This document shows, piece by piece, positions 1 to 5,713 of a DNA stretch of 9,304 bases. The position numbers were made by a program, and so were the translations under genes. Source of the stretch: Candidatus Zixiibacteriota bacterium (GTDB taxonomy: Bacteria; Zixibacteria; MSB-5A5; SM1-73); contig JAOZNS010000101.1 of NCBI GenBank assembly GCA_029933635.1, positions 1 to 9,304 on the forward strand, read 5' to 3'. Position 1 is the first letter of the stretch; the number at the start of each line of letters is the position of its first letter. The notes below the pieces were generated by a model. That model made no database searches, was not told where the DNA came from, and saw only the letters and a list, made by a program, of their open reading frames with translations.

Positions 1-1
1 A

Positions 2-952
2 CTTTTTATACCAGAAACTGGATATTTGAGAAAATTTGAGCTTTGAGCCGGTCTCCTTTTGAGCCAGCCAGGTTGCATCTTTGTATCCACCCCACCAGGT
101 TTTGTCTATTTGAGGAGCGGTGGCAGACCATCCGGTGGCATCCGGATTGTTGCCCAGGTAAAAATTGTATCCTCCGTTCCAGGCGATCAAGACGAACTCC
201 TTTCCCACCACCCAGTTTCTCAAAGTCACCGGGGCGATCATTAAAATGACCCCCAGACAGAGGATGGCCCAGCGAAAAAGAGCAGTTTTTGGGATAAATT
301 TCCTTTTGAATCGAACCAGCATCCATATCAGAATGAATGGGACAAAGATCAAGATGTTGGGGCGGGCGATGGCGGAAAGTCCCAAGATGATCCCACAAAA
401 AAACCAGTTTAAAGGTTTGGGTTTTTCGCCAGCGCGCAGAAGCAAAGCAATGAGAAGAAGATCAAGAAACACGATCAGGGAGGTGATCAAAAGCTGAGCA
501 TCATAAAAGATCAACGTGGCATAAAAGGATGCCACAACTCCCGATATGATCCCCACGGTTCGATTGAAAAGTTTTTTAGCCACGAAGAATACTAGGACAC
601 AACTTAAAGACCCCATGATGATCTGAAAAAGTCGGGGAAGAAAGAAACTGAGTCCAAAAATCTTGTAGGTCAGAGCCAAAAAATAAATATAAAGGGGCGC
701 TCGGAAAAATGGTTCAGATCCTATCCAGTTGCCGGAGACAATCTGCTGAGCCCAATTGTGATGGTAAAGCTCATCCATTATGGGCGAATAAAAGAAGGGC
801 AGAGATGATTCTATCTGAAGCAGATAGACAAACCTCACCAGGAAGGCTACGATGAAGATCAAAAGCGAGAGGATGGGATCCTCCCAGCTTGAGAAGCCTA
901 AGCTCCTCTTTTTTTGAGTCTTCTTGGTGCCTGGACCCTTTTTATTTTTCAT
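2..952 (-). CDS. GT39-type membrane glycosyltransferase, N-terminal part (runs off left edge)
   Basis: This reading frame has a start but no stop: it opens with ATG at 952 and stays open for 317 codons to the window edge. The product has a short Lys-rich cytoplasmic start (residues 1-20), then a first membrane segment near 27-45. A luminal loop follows with Asp60-Glu61, then R-A-P-L-Y at 84-88, and at least five more hydrophobic segments (about 107-125, 134-152, 154-173, 184-212, 228-243). An acidic pair in the first external loop followed by R-x-P-L-Y is typical of GT-C enzymes of the PMT_2/ArnT type. These move a sugar from a polyprenyl-phosphate carrier onto protein or lipid at the membrane. 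The G-N-N-P-D-A-T-G stretch near 267-274 also recurs in this family. Acceptor and sugar are unknown. Only a weak AAAGAG precedes the start. The C-terminal half, often carrying TPR repeats in such proteins, lies outside the window. Confidence 0.85.
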   Translation of the reverse strand, partial: MKNKKGPGTKKTQKKRSLGFSSWEDPILSLLIFIVAFLVRFVYLLQIESSLPFFYSPIMDELYHHNWAQQIVSGNWIGSEPFFRAPLYIYFLALTYKIFGLSFFLPRLFQIIMGSLSCVLVFFVAKKLFNRTVGIISGVVASFYATLIFYDAQLLITSLIVFLDLLLIALLLRAGEKPKPLNWFFCGIILGLSAIARPNILIFVPFILIWMLVRFKRKFIPKTALFRWAILCLGVILMIAPVTLRNWVVGKEFVLIAWNGGYNFYLGNNPDATGWSATAPQIDKTWWGGYKDATWLAQKETGSKLKFSQISSFWYKK

Positions 953-1099
953 CTCTTTTAATAGTAACCCAACCCGGAATCTTTACCTAAAGTTCGAGTC
1001 CTCCAATCAAAATAAGATACGACCTTCAATCTGAAGCTAACTAATGAAGTTTTTCTCTAAAATAAATAGTAGTTGCTGGGATTGGGAAAAGACCTCACC

Positions 1100-1140
1100 C
1101 CCTTTCCCTCTCTCCATCTTCCATGGAGAAAGGGAAAGGG
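1100..1140. repeat. Long hairpin repeat, copy 1 of an ACCTCACCCCCT-headed family
   Basis: Arms 1100-1117 and 1123-1140 pair at 17 of 18 positions (single C/A mismatch at 1110/1130) around a five-base loop. The head ACCTCACCCCCT just before and into the left arm recurs at 2107-2118, where a second long hairpin follows. There is no T-tract on either side, so it does not look like a terminator. It is probably a dispersed palindromic (REP- or MITE-like) element. Confidence 0.7.
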
Positions 1141-1147
1141 TAAATGA

Positions 1148-1168
1148 AGAAGAAATCTGGTTTCTTCT
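1148..1168 (-). terminator. Weak hairpin after the small dockerin gene
   Basis: AGAAGAAA at 1148-1155 pairs perfectly with TTTCTTCT at 1161-1168 around a five-base loop. It begins 16 bases past the stop codon of the 1185-1775 gene. The stem is AT-rich, and only a broken run of T follows on the minus strand, so it is at best a weak terminator. Confidence 0.3.
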
Positions 1169-1184
1169 CTCAACTTTTTCACTC

Positions 1185-1775
1185 TTAGCAAGGCGGTGGT
1201 GGTCCATCTCTGAACAGATAACTGATCAAATAGACCACATCGCCCACATCCACTACCCCATCTAAGGTGAGATCGTCTGCTTCCATGGGACAGGGCTCAG
1301 GTCCTGCTCTATAGAGGTAGCTGATCAGATAGACCACATCGCCCAGATCGATCACTCCATCTGAGGTGACATCCCCCCGTCTGGCAGAGGATGAATAAAG
1401 ATAGCCCGCCTTTAACATGTAGATGTCGCTCTCTGAGATTCCAATAGCTGATGGCTGACCTCCAGAGTTGATCGGTATCTTGTAATTATCTGATTCTGAC
1501 TCTCCACCAAAGCCGTCCAGAACATCCCTCACCAGCTTATATCCTTGCCGAGAACCGGTAAGTGGTACTCTCTGCGGAATGCTCACCGGCGCTGGTTTGA
1601 TTTCAGGGGCAACAGGCGTGGCTTGTTTCGGCTCGACTTTGTCCTTAGACTGAACAGTAAGTTTCGTTGGTATAGCTTTCTTGGGCTGAACTCCCTTATC
1701 TGATTGAGCATGCACCACCACAGCAAAAAGCACCATAGCCATAAGGAATGTCATTACCAATTTGATCTGTTTCAT
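1185..1775 (-). CDS. Secreted dockerin-repeat protein
   Basis: A complete 196-residue exported protein. Residues 1-23 form a clear signal peptide (K-Q-I-K, then a hydrophobic core, cleavage likely after V-H-A). Residues 24-75 are a Lys/Pro/Val/Gln-rich low-complexity linker. Residues 80-127 resemble a small module of the form GGExxSDNY...GGQPSAIGxSxSDxYxLxxGYLY that I recall from surface proteins of FCB candidate phyla. Residues 134-193 hold two dockerin-type repeats spaced exactly 33 residues apart (GDVTSDGVID... and DDLTLDGVVD...), each with a Ca-binding loop followed by a helix D-V-V-Y-L-I-S-Y-L. No enzymatic domain is visible, so a role in surface anchoring or assembly is inferred. AAGGAG lies nine bases before the ATG, which fixes the start. 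In repeat 2 the usual Gly-Asp opening is Asp-Asp. The protein ends in Cys196 and has one other Cys, at 162. Confidence 0.85.
   Translation of the reverse strand: MKQIKLVMTFLMAMVLFAVVVHAQSDKGVQPKKAIPTKLTVQSKDKVEPKQATPVAPEIKPAPVSIPQRVPLTGSRQGYKLVRDVLDGFGGESESDNYKIPINSGGQPSAIGISESDIYMLKAGYLYSSSARRGDVTSDGVIDLGDVVYLISYLYRAGPEPCPMEADDLTLDGVVDVGDVVYLISYLFRDGPPPPC
1221..1375. repeat. Two dockerin-module DNA repeats, 99-bp period
   Basis: The DNA encoding the two dockerin repeats is itself duplicated. CTGATCA-A/G-ATAGACCACATCGCCCA begins at 1222 and again at 1321, an offset of 99 bases or 33 codons. The match continues with few changes through the Ca-loop codons. The close DNA identity suggests recent tandem duplication or gene conversion within the gene. 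Confidence 0.75.
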
Positions 1776-1869
1776 TTTCCCACTCCTTTCCGTTACTTCG
1801 GGCTATATTTAACCCAAAACTTATCTTTGTTGTTCCGGGGTACCCTTACTCCGAAACTTGTTCCGGTCA

Positions 1870-1886
1870 GGGGTTTAAGGAACCCC
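1870..1886. repeat. Short inverted repeat GGGGTT/AACCCC
   Basis: GGGGTT (1870-1875) and AACCCC (1881-1886) flank TAAGG. TTGTTCCGG occurs nearby at both about 1829 and 1858, hinting at a small repeated unit. Confidence 0.5.
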
Positions 1887-1913
1887 TAACCAACAAACGT
1901 GACTTTTTGTCCG

Positions 1914-1938
1914 CGTAGGCAAGTTTTTACGGCTTGCC
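1914..1938. repeat. CGTAGG-headed hairpin, unit 1
   Basis: CGTAGG at 1914-1919 leads into arms GGCAAG (1918-1923) and CTTGCC (1933-1938) with a nine-base loop. It is the first of three units that share the CGTAGG head. Confidence 0.5.
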
Positions 1939-1967
1939 AGCCAAGCTTGCGCACTCCTAAGGAAGCT

Positions 1968-1993
1968 CGTAGGGACAGCCCTTGTGGCTGTCC
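1968..1993. repeat. CGTAGG-headed hairpin, unit 2
   Basis: CGTAGG at 1968-1973 leads into arms GGACAGCC (1973-1980) and GGCTGTCC (1986-1993), a perfect 8-bp stem with loop CTTGT. Confidence 0.65.
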
Positions 1994-2002
1994 TTTGCTC
2001 TG

Positions 2003-2026
2003 CGTAGGGGCAATTCATGAATTGCC
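2003..2026. repeat. CGTAGG-headed palindrome, unit 3
   Basis: CGTAGG at 2003-2008 is followed by the 18-bp perfect palindrome GGCAATTCATGAATTGCC at 2009-2026. I recall similar GTAGGGGCAATTC palindromes dispersed in several uncultivated bacterial genomes, but could not search for them. Confidence 0.65.
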
Positions 2027-2050
2027 TCCACAAAGATGGATCGAACAGGG

Positions 2051-2068
2051 ATCCCGCCATGGCGGGAT
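2051..2068. repeat. 18-bp perfect palindrome
   Basis: ATCCCGCCATGGCGGGAT at 2051-2068 is its own reverse complement. It is GC-rich, has no adjoining T-tract, and sits 24 bases after unit 3 of the CGTAGG series. Confidence 0.65.
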
Positions 2069-2106
2069 TTCGGAAGCCCAACAAGCTTATCCCTGCGCAT
2101 ATCCTT

Positions 2107-2166
2107 ACCTCACCCCCTGTTTCCCCCTCTCCACAAATGTGGAGAGGGGGATTAAGTGGGAGAGGT
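2107..2166. repeat. Long interrupted hairpin, copy 2 of the ACCTCACCCCCT family
   Basis: The core arms 2123-2135 and 2138-2150 pair perfectly over 13 bp with a two-base loop. An outer stem pairs ACCTC-A-CCC (2107-2115) with GGG-A-GAGGT (2158-2166), with only the A opposite A unpaired. The 12-base head is shared with the hairpin at 1100-1140. Confidence 0.7.
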
Positions 2167-2169
2167 TTT

Positions 2170-2200
2170 CTTCTTCCCTCCCTCGAGGGGAGGGAAGAAG
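2170..2200. repeat. 13-bp perfect hairpin
   Basis: CTTCTTCCCTCCC (2170-2182) pairs with GGGAGGGAAGAAG (2188-2200) around TCGAG. It sits four bases beyond the preceding hairpin. No T-tract follows on either strand. Confidence 0.65.
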
Positions 2201-2236
2201 GGAGGGTGATGAATCTTCATCACCAACAAACGGTGT

Positions 2237-2272
2237 GCGGAAGCAAAACTTCCGCTACGCAAGCTCCGCTTG
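2237..2272. repeat. Two adjacent small hairpins
   Basis: GCGGAAG/CTTCCGC (2237-2243 and 2249-2255, loop CAAAA) is followed by CAAGC/GCTTG (2260-2264 and 2268-2272). Between them lies CTACG, the reverse complement of the CGTAG core seen three times upstream, so this may be an inverted member of the same series. Confidence 0.5.
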
Positions 2273-2280
2273 TGGATTCC

Positions 2281-2327
2281 AGCATTTTTTTGTCCGAAAG
2301 GCTTCGCCATTTCGGAGCTACAATGCT
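2281..2327. repeat. Nested hairpin at the 3' end of the S74 gene
   Basis: An outer stem AGCATT/AATGCT (2281-2286, 2322-2327) encloses TCCGAAA/TTTCGGA (2293-2299, 2310-2316). It touches the stop codon of the 2327-2929 gene. On the minus strand the hairpin is followed by A, not T, so it is not a standard intrinsic terminator. Confidence 0.5.
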
Positions 2328-2929
2328 TATTTGGCTTCTAACGCTTCGATTCTTTGTTTCAATTCCTCATTTTCTGTCTTAAGATCTTTCATCACCTCCA
2401 AAAGGTAAAGGGAAACAAGCTGATATTTAATAGCGTCTGGGTGTCCGTCTCTGTAAATCACTAAGTTATCAAGTCCCAGAGCATCAAATTCCTCTGCGAT
2501 AAAACCGATTTCCCTCTCTCCGCTTGTTCGATCAATGAAGGATTTGGGTTCTGCCTGTAAGATTTTGGAAAAATTTTCTTTCAGAGGTTGTATATTTTCT
2601 TTGTATTTCTCCGAAGAGGTAGCAAAGTAGATAGCGCCAGTGGAGGGATTGTATCTCATATTATAGTAGGCACTGGTGGGGCTAAGCCCAACCACGGCAA
2701 GCCTGGTTAGCGGATTAGTGGTCCCGATGCCGACGTTGCCGTCGTTTCTTACATAAAACCTAGTGTTTAATGTTACAGGGTCCCCATTTGTCCCACCACT
2801 GTAAGTTTCAACACTAAATCCACCATCATAAGCCCCCACATTAACCAAAGCACCCTTTGCATTTCCTGCTGTCGCATCGCTTCTTGCAATCCAATTTGTA
2901 CCATCATGTTCTACATTCTGGCCTATCAT
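2327..2929 (-). CDS. Tail-fibre-type protein with C-terminal peptidase S74 chaperone domain, probably 5'-truncated
   Basis: The 200-residue product ends in a peptidase S74 domain, an intramolecular chaperone that helps trimeric fibres fold and then cuts itself off. The hallmark S-S-E-K-Y-K-E-N-I lies at 105-113 with a candidate Ser at 105/106 and Lys at 108/110. G-F-I-A-E-E-F is at 142-148, and a coiled-coil tail (E-E-L-K-Q-R-I-E-A-L) closes the chain. Upstream, residues 56-77 contain R-F-Y-V-R-N-D-G-N-V-G-I-G-T-T-N-P, the usual lead-in. Family members on surfaces or phage tails are normally much longer and start with a signal peptide or a baseplate-binding part. Here there is neither, and only a poor AGGTG lies about 16 bases before the ATG. 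The frame is open 16 codons further upstream, to the stop codon of the DUF1847 gene. I infer loss of the 5' part; a complete small protein is the alternative. Confidence 0.7.
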   Translation of the reverse strand: MIGQNVEHDGTNWIARSDATAGNAKGALVNVGAYDGGFSVETYSGGTNGDPVTLNTRFYVRNDGNVGIGTTNPLTRLAVVGLSPTSAYYNMRYNPSTGAIYFATSSEKYKENIQPLKENFSKILQAEPKSFIDRTSGEREIGFIAEEFDALGLDNLVIYRDGHPDAIKYQLVSLYLLEVMKDLKTENEELKQRIEALEAK

Positions 2930-2977
2930 GAATTGAGAATAATCACCTATTTTTTTGAATCTCTTATAAAATCTCTC

Positions 2978-3667
2978 TTAGAATCCTTTTTTCATCATCC
3001 GGCTGTAGTAACTCCCTGAAGTATATAGGGCAGCAACAGGATTATGTCCTAAAACCCGATCCTTTGCCACCAGAACTGTAGTATAAGCATTAGCATATTT
3101 GAAAAACAAAGAATCATGACCTACACATAGACCCAGAAGGATGTTAAAATCTGTCTTCTGATTATTTAATATCTTAGCCTGGGCGATGGAATTACACATG
3201 GGTTCGAACTTGCCTATCTGTATTTTTTCCTCATCTTTTACGCCGATCTTTTCCTTGGGGATTCGTCCCACCTTACACATCACCGATACCACCTCAAAGC
3301 CCTGATTCACCAAGATCTTGCTTAGGATGGCGGCTTCGTATGTGAGTCCAACGCAAAAGGCGATGCCCAGTCTTTTAAATCCCATCTTTTTGGCAAATTC
3401 GCAGATCTCTTGCACCCTGGGCTTGACCGGGAATTTGATATATGGCTTTTTGTCTCTTCTTTGATAACATTCCCCTTCCTGAATCGAGGCTTGCCGAGCA
3501 AATTCCTTTATCCTTCGTTTTTCATATTCCTTCATTGCCTCCTTAACCATATCCATAGCATGAAGCGTGGGGCAAAACTTAGGACCTCTGCCCCCTTCTA
3601 CCAGGCAAGCTTTTTCTGATTGGTCAACTTTGCAATAGGCGCAAGCCGGGGATAGCTGGTTGCTCAT
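2978..3667 (-). CDS. DUF1847 cysteine-rich putative metal-binding protein
   Basis: The 229-residue product matches the DUF1847 family (proteins of about this length, function unknown, presumed metal-binding). The N-terminus carries C-A-Y-C at 9-12 plus Cys21 and Cys32, a likely zinc or iron-sulfur site. Further Cys lie at 67, 89, 105, 131, 158 and 181. Conserved-looking blocks are G-I-A-F-C-V-G-L at 101-108, E-P-M-C-N-S-I-A-Q-A at 155-164, G-L-C-V-G-H-D-S-L-F at 179-188 and A-K-D-R-V-L-G-H-N-P at 201-210. The last block is near the C-terminus, so the protein appears intact. No signal peptide is visible, so it is cytoplasmic. A strong AGGAGG (3674-3679) sits six bases before the ATG and settles the start. 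It lies 38 bases downstream of the AKR-like gene and is probably the last gene of the amrS operon. Its role with its neighbours is unknown. Confidence 0.88.
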   Translation of the reverse strand: MSNQLSPACAYCKVDQSEKACLVEGGRGPKFCPTLHAMDMVKEAMKEYEKRRIKEFARQASIQEGECYQRRDKKPYIKFPVKPRVQEICEFAKKMGFKRLGIAFCVGLTYEAAILSKILVNQGFEVVSVMCKVGRIPKEKIGVKDEEKIQIGKFEPMCNSIAQAKILNNQKTDFNILLGLCVGHDSLFFKYANAYTTVLVAKDRVLGHNPVAALYTSGSYYSRMMKKGF

Positions 3668-3673
3668 GTCTTT

Positions 3674-3679
3674 CCTCCT
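3674..3679 (-). promoter_or_regulatory. Strong Shine-Dalgarno site of the DUF1847 gene
   Basis: A perfect AGGAGG on the minus strand, six bases before the ATG at 3667. It is the strongest ribosome binding site in the cluster. The two genes upstream lack a clear one, which suggests they depend on translational coupling while this gene is translated independently. Confidence 0.6.
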
Positions 3680-3705
3680 ATTTTAATATTTTCTTATTCT
3701 GATTC

Positions 3706-4554
3706 TTACCGCCTCCCGTATATATGGTCTCCCACCCTTTTCATCCAAGCATGCTCATCTTTGGTCATTGGACCCATCTGCAGAGTTTCAAGATTTTCGA
3801 GCGTCTGTTTTAGATTCTGAGGAGCGGTGATGCAGACATGAACTGAGGGATGGGAAAGCACAAATCGATAGCAATCCGTTGCTCGAGGAATCTTTTCATT
3901 GATTGGCACGTAGCTTCGTCTTAAAAGTTTCGTATGACAGGTGGCGGTAAAGATGACAACAGCTGGTCCATCCTTTTCAGGAAGAAACGGAAAGACGTCC
4001 TTCTCTGCCCCTCGATGCACGGCATTGTAACGAATATGGAATACGTCGAAGATCTTTTTTTGCTCCAGCTCAGCAAATAAAGGACGATGATGACAAGCCA
4101 AACCCAGATGTCGGATTAACCCCTTTTCCTTCAGTTGCAAAGCCACATCCAGAGCTTTGTGGTTTGGCTTTTTTCTAAATGTGCTGAAGAGCAGAACATT
4201 GGCATAATCTATCTTAAGTTCCTTAAGAGCCCTGGTTAAACTTTTAGGAATAAGCTTTGCCCAAGGCCAGTAATTTTGAACCACCACTATCATCCTTTCC
4301 CTGTTTTTCTTTGCCAGTCGCCTGATGCCCTCCGCCATCATTCCTCTCCTGAGCGCTCCCCAGTAAAAATAGTTGACGCCGTGATCAAAGGCTTCCTCAA
4401 CTGCTCGTGCTGGGACGCCATAGGCGGCGGACAATCCCAATCGCCCTGCTATCAACCCGGTCCTTCCTAAGATTGTTGGCTCAAAGCTCATGATATGTGT
4501 GTTTATTTTATCCTCAAGGCGGTGGGAATTCACTCTACCCTCAAGATAAAGCAC
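3706..4554 (-). CDS. Aldo/keto-reductase-like protein with apparently lost catalytic residues
   Basis: The 282-residue product has the order of segments of an aldo/keto reductase TIM barrel. An opening L-G-R-T-G-L lies at 29-34, then A-V-E-E-A-F-D-H-G-V-N at 51-61, G-L-I-R-H-L-G-L-A at 145-153, and a C-terminal I-T-A-P-Q-N-L-K-Q-T-L-E-N-L at 242-255 at the usual cofactor-binding position. The normal active site does not line up. Where the family has G-x-N-F-F-D-T-A, this protein has Y-F-Y-W-G at 62-66. The Lys strand ends in V-V-V-Q (Gln93), and the His strand reads L-L-F-S-T at 121-125. Activity as a reductase is therefore doubtful. Start is uncertain: GTG at 4554 is one base after the amrS stop, GTG at 4533 has GAGGGT just before it, and ATG at 4491 (residue 22) best fits the usual family start. 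It is very likely co-transcribed with amrS. Confidence 0.8.
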   Translation of the reverse strand: MLYLEGRVNSHRLEDKINTHIMSFEPTILGRTGLIAGRLGLSAAYGVPARAVEEAFDHGVNYFYWGALRRGMMAEGIRRLAKKNRERMIVVVQNYWPWAKLIPKSLTRALKELKIDYANVLLFSTFRKKPNHKALDVALQLKEKGLIRHLGLACHHRPLFAELEQKKIFDVFHIRYNAVHRGAEKDVFPFLPEKDGPAVVIFTATCHTKLLRRSYVPINEKIPRATDCYRFVLSHPSVHVCITAPQNLKQTLENLETLQMGPMTKDEHAWMKRVGDHIYGRR

Positions 4555-4555
4555 T

Positions 4556-5641
4556 TCATTCGATCACCACATCCACCACCACCCCGCACTTCTTACATTT
4601 TTTTTCCTGGATGCCAACCACAGAGGTATAATAACCATCCCTTCGGATCAAAAGCTGGTTGCATTCTGCACAATAGGTATTCGAGGTGTTTGGGATGTAT
4701 GCATTCCCAACGTAAACATATTTGAGCCTTCTTTTTCCTAAAAGAAAAGCCTTCTGCAGAGTCTCCAGAGGTGTGGCAGGAAGGTCCATCTTATATGCGG
4801 GAAAATATCGAGAGAAATGAAGAGGTATTCGATCGCTTAAGTTTGCCACAAAATCCACCAGCCTCTGAATCTGTTCATCTGAATCATTTAAGGTGGGGAT
4901 CAAAAGATTGGTGATCTCCACATGCACGCGGGTCTGGTAGCAAAGCTCGATTGTTCTTAAAACATGGGAAAGTCGACCCTTACAAACCTTTCTGTAAAAA
5001 TCCTCCTCCATAGATTTTAAGTCTATGTTCATGGCATCGATGTAGGGCAAAAGTTTTCCCAAGGGCTCTTCATTGATATATCCGTTGGTAACCAAGACAT
5101 TAGTTAAGTTATTCTCCTTTGCTTTCGTTGCCGTATCCAAAACATATTCATACCAGATTAATGGCTCGGTATATGTATAGGCGATGCCCACTGAATTTTC
5201 CTTTAAGGCAACTTTCACCAAATCCTCTGGTGAAACGTATCCTGTCGGAGATTTCTTCTGGGAGATGGACCAGTTCTGGCAATGTTGACAACTCATGTTG
5301 CATCCATTGGGACCGGTGGATAAGATCTGTGTGCCGGGATGAAAATGATACAAAGGCTTTTTCTCTATGGGATCCATGGCTAACGAAACCAATCTTCCGT
5401 AATTTATAGCATAAAGGATTCCCCCCTCATTTTTCCTTCCCATACACACCCCCACCTTTCCATCACCAATCAGGCATCCCACCGGGCAGAGAAGGCATTG
5501 AATCTTTCCATCCTCTCGTTTTTCCCAGAAAAGTGCTTCTTTTCTTATCATATAGATAGATGAGTCGTTACGTTCCCATCTGGATGTGATCTCAAACAAA
5601 TCCCCGTCATCTATCCGGACAGGGGGATAAGATGATAACAT
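4556..5641 (-). CDS. amrS: AmmeMemoRadiSam system radical SAM enzyme
   Basis: The 361-residue product is a radical SAM enzyme of the AmrS type, related to pyruvate formate-lyase activases. C-N-M-S-C-Q-H-C (Cys114, 118, 121) is the CxxxCxxC motif that holds the SAM-binding 4Fe-4S cluster. Before it lies a second Cys group (49, 52, 56, 66), in C-L-L-C-P-V-G-C, typical of this subfamily. The C-terminus ends in a zinc-ribbon-like pair, C-A-E-C at 324-327 and C-K-K-C at 349-352. Y-T-Y-T-E-P at 156-161 and N-I-D-L-K at 205-209 are normal activase-like blocks. AmrS is usually linked with AMMECR1 and MEMO proteins; neither is in this window. The ATG at 5641 has AGGCGG directly against it, which is unusually close. 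ATG at 5551 (residue 31), just before I-R-K-E-A-L-F, matches where relatives usually begin, so the first 30 residues may not be translated. Confidence 0.88.
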   Translation of the reverse strand: MLSSYPPVRIDDGDLFEITSRWERNDSSIYMIRKEALFWEKREDGKIQCLLCPVGCLIGDGKVGVCMGRKNEGGILYAINYGRLVSLAMDPIEKKPLYHFHPGTQILSTGPNGCNMSCQHCQNWSISQKKSPTGYVSPEDLVKVALKENSVGIAYTYTEPLIWYEYVLDTATKAKENNLTNVLVTNGYINEEPLGKLLPYIDAMNIDLKSMEEDFYRKVCKGRLSHVLRTIELCYQTRVHVEITNLLIPTLNDSDEQIQRLVDFVANLSDRIPLHFSRYFPAYKMDLPATPLETLQKAFLLGKRRLKYVYVGNAYIPNTSNTYCAECNQLLIRRDGYYTSVVGIQEKKCKKCGVVVDVVIE

Positions 5642-5713
5642 CCGCCTGAGATCTAGGTTATTTTAAATATTTATTAATTTTTCTTTTTCATGGAAAATTC
5701 TTTCGTATATTTA

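Larger units (their letters stand above)
1776..2326. other. Gene-free stretch filled with hairpins and palindromes
   Basis: This 551-base interval has no credible gene. The open frames that cross it are compositionally odd and encode translated repeats. It holds at least eight separate inverted repeats, listed individually, and three copies of CGTAGG (1914-1919, 1968-1973, 2003-2008), each followed directly by a different hairpin. The mix resembles intergenic dispersed-repeat islands more than a regulatory region. The end nearest 1776 must hold the promoter of a gene transcribed away from here, or read-through from the S74 gene, but I could not assign promoter boxes. Confidence 0.7.

Noticed and set aside
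6..398. Minus-strand frame with ATG at 398
   Set aside because: It is a shadow of the glycosyltransferase frame, which is continuous from 952 to the edge and has clear membrane segments and motifs.
1221..1375. CRISPR-like array
   Set aside because: The repeated blocks are in frame and encode dockerin modules, with no spacers.
1875..2084. Minus-strand open frame of 69 codons across the repeat island
   Set aside because: It is made of translated palindromes and CGTAGG units, has no ribosome site, and its reading frame is explained by repeats.
1899..2408. Plus-strand open frame of 169 codons
   Set aside because: It crosses several perfect hairpins and then runs antisense into the S74 gene; the product has no recognisable family and looks like translated repeat.
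2930..2980. Stop-codon read-through joining DUF1847 and the S74 protein
   Set aside because: The two are in the same frame across 16 codons, but the domains are unrelated and both proteins have their own ends; the shared frame is a one-in-three coincidence.
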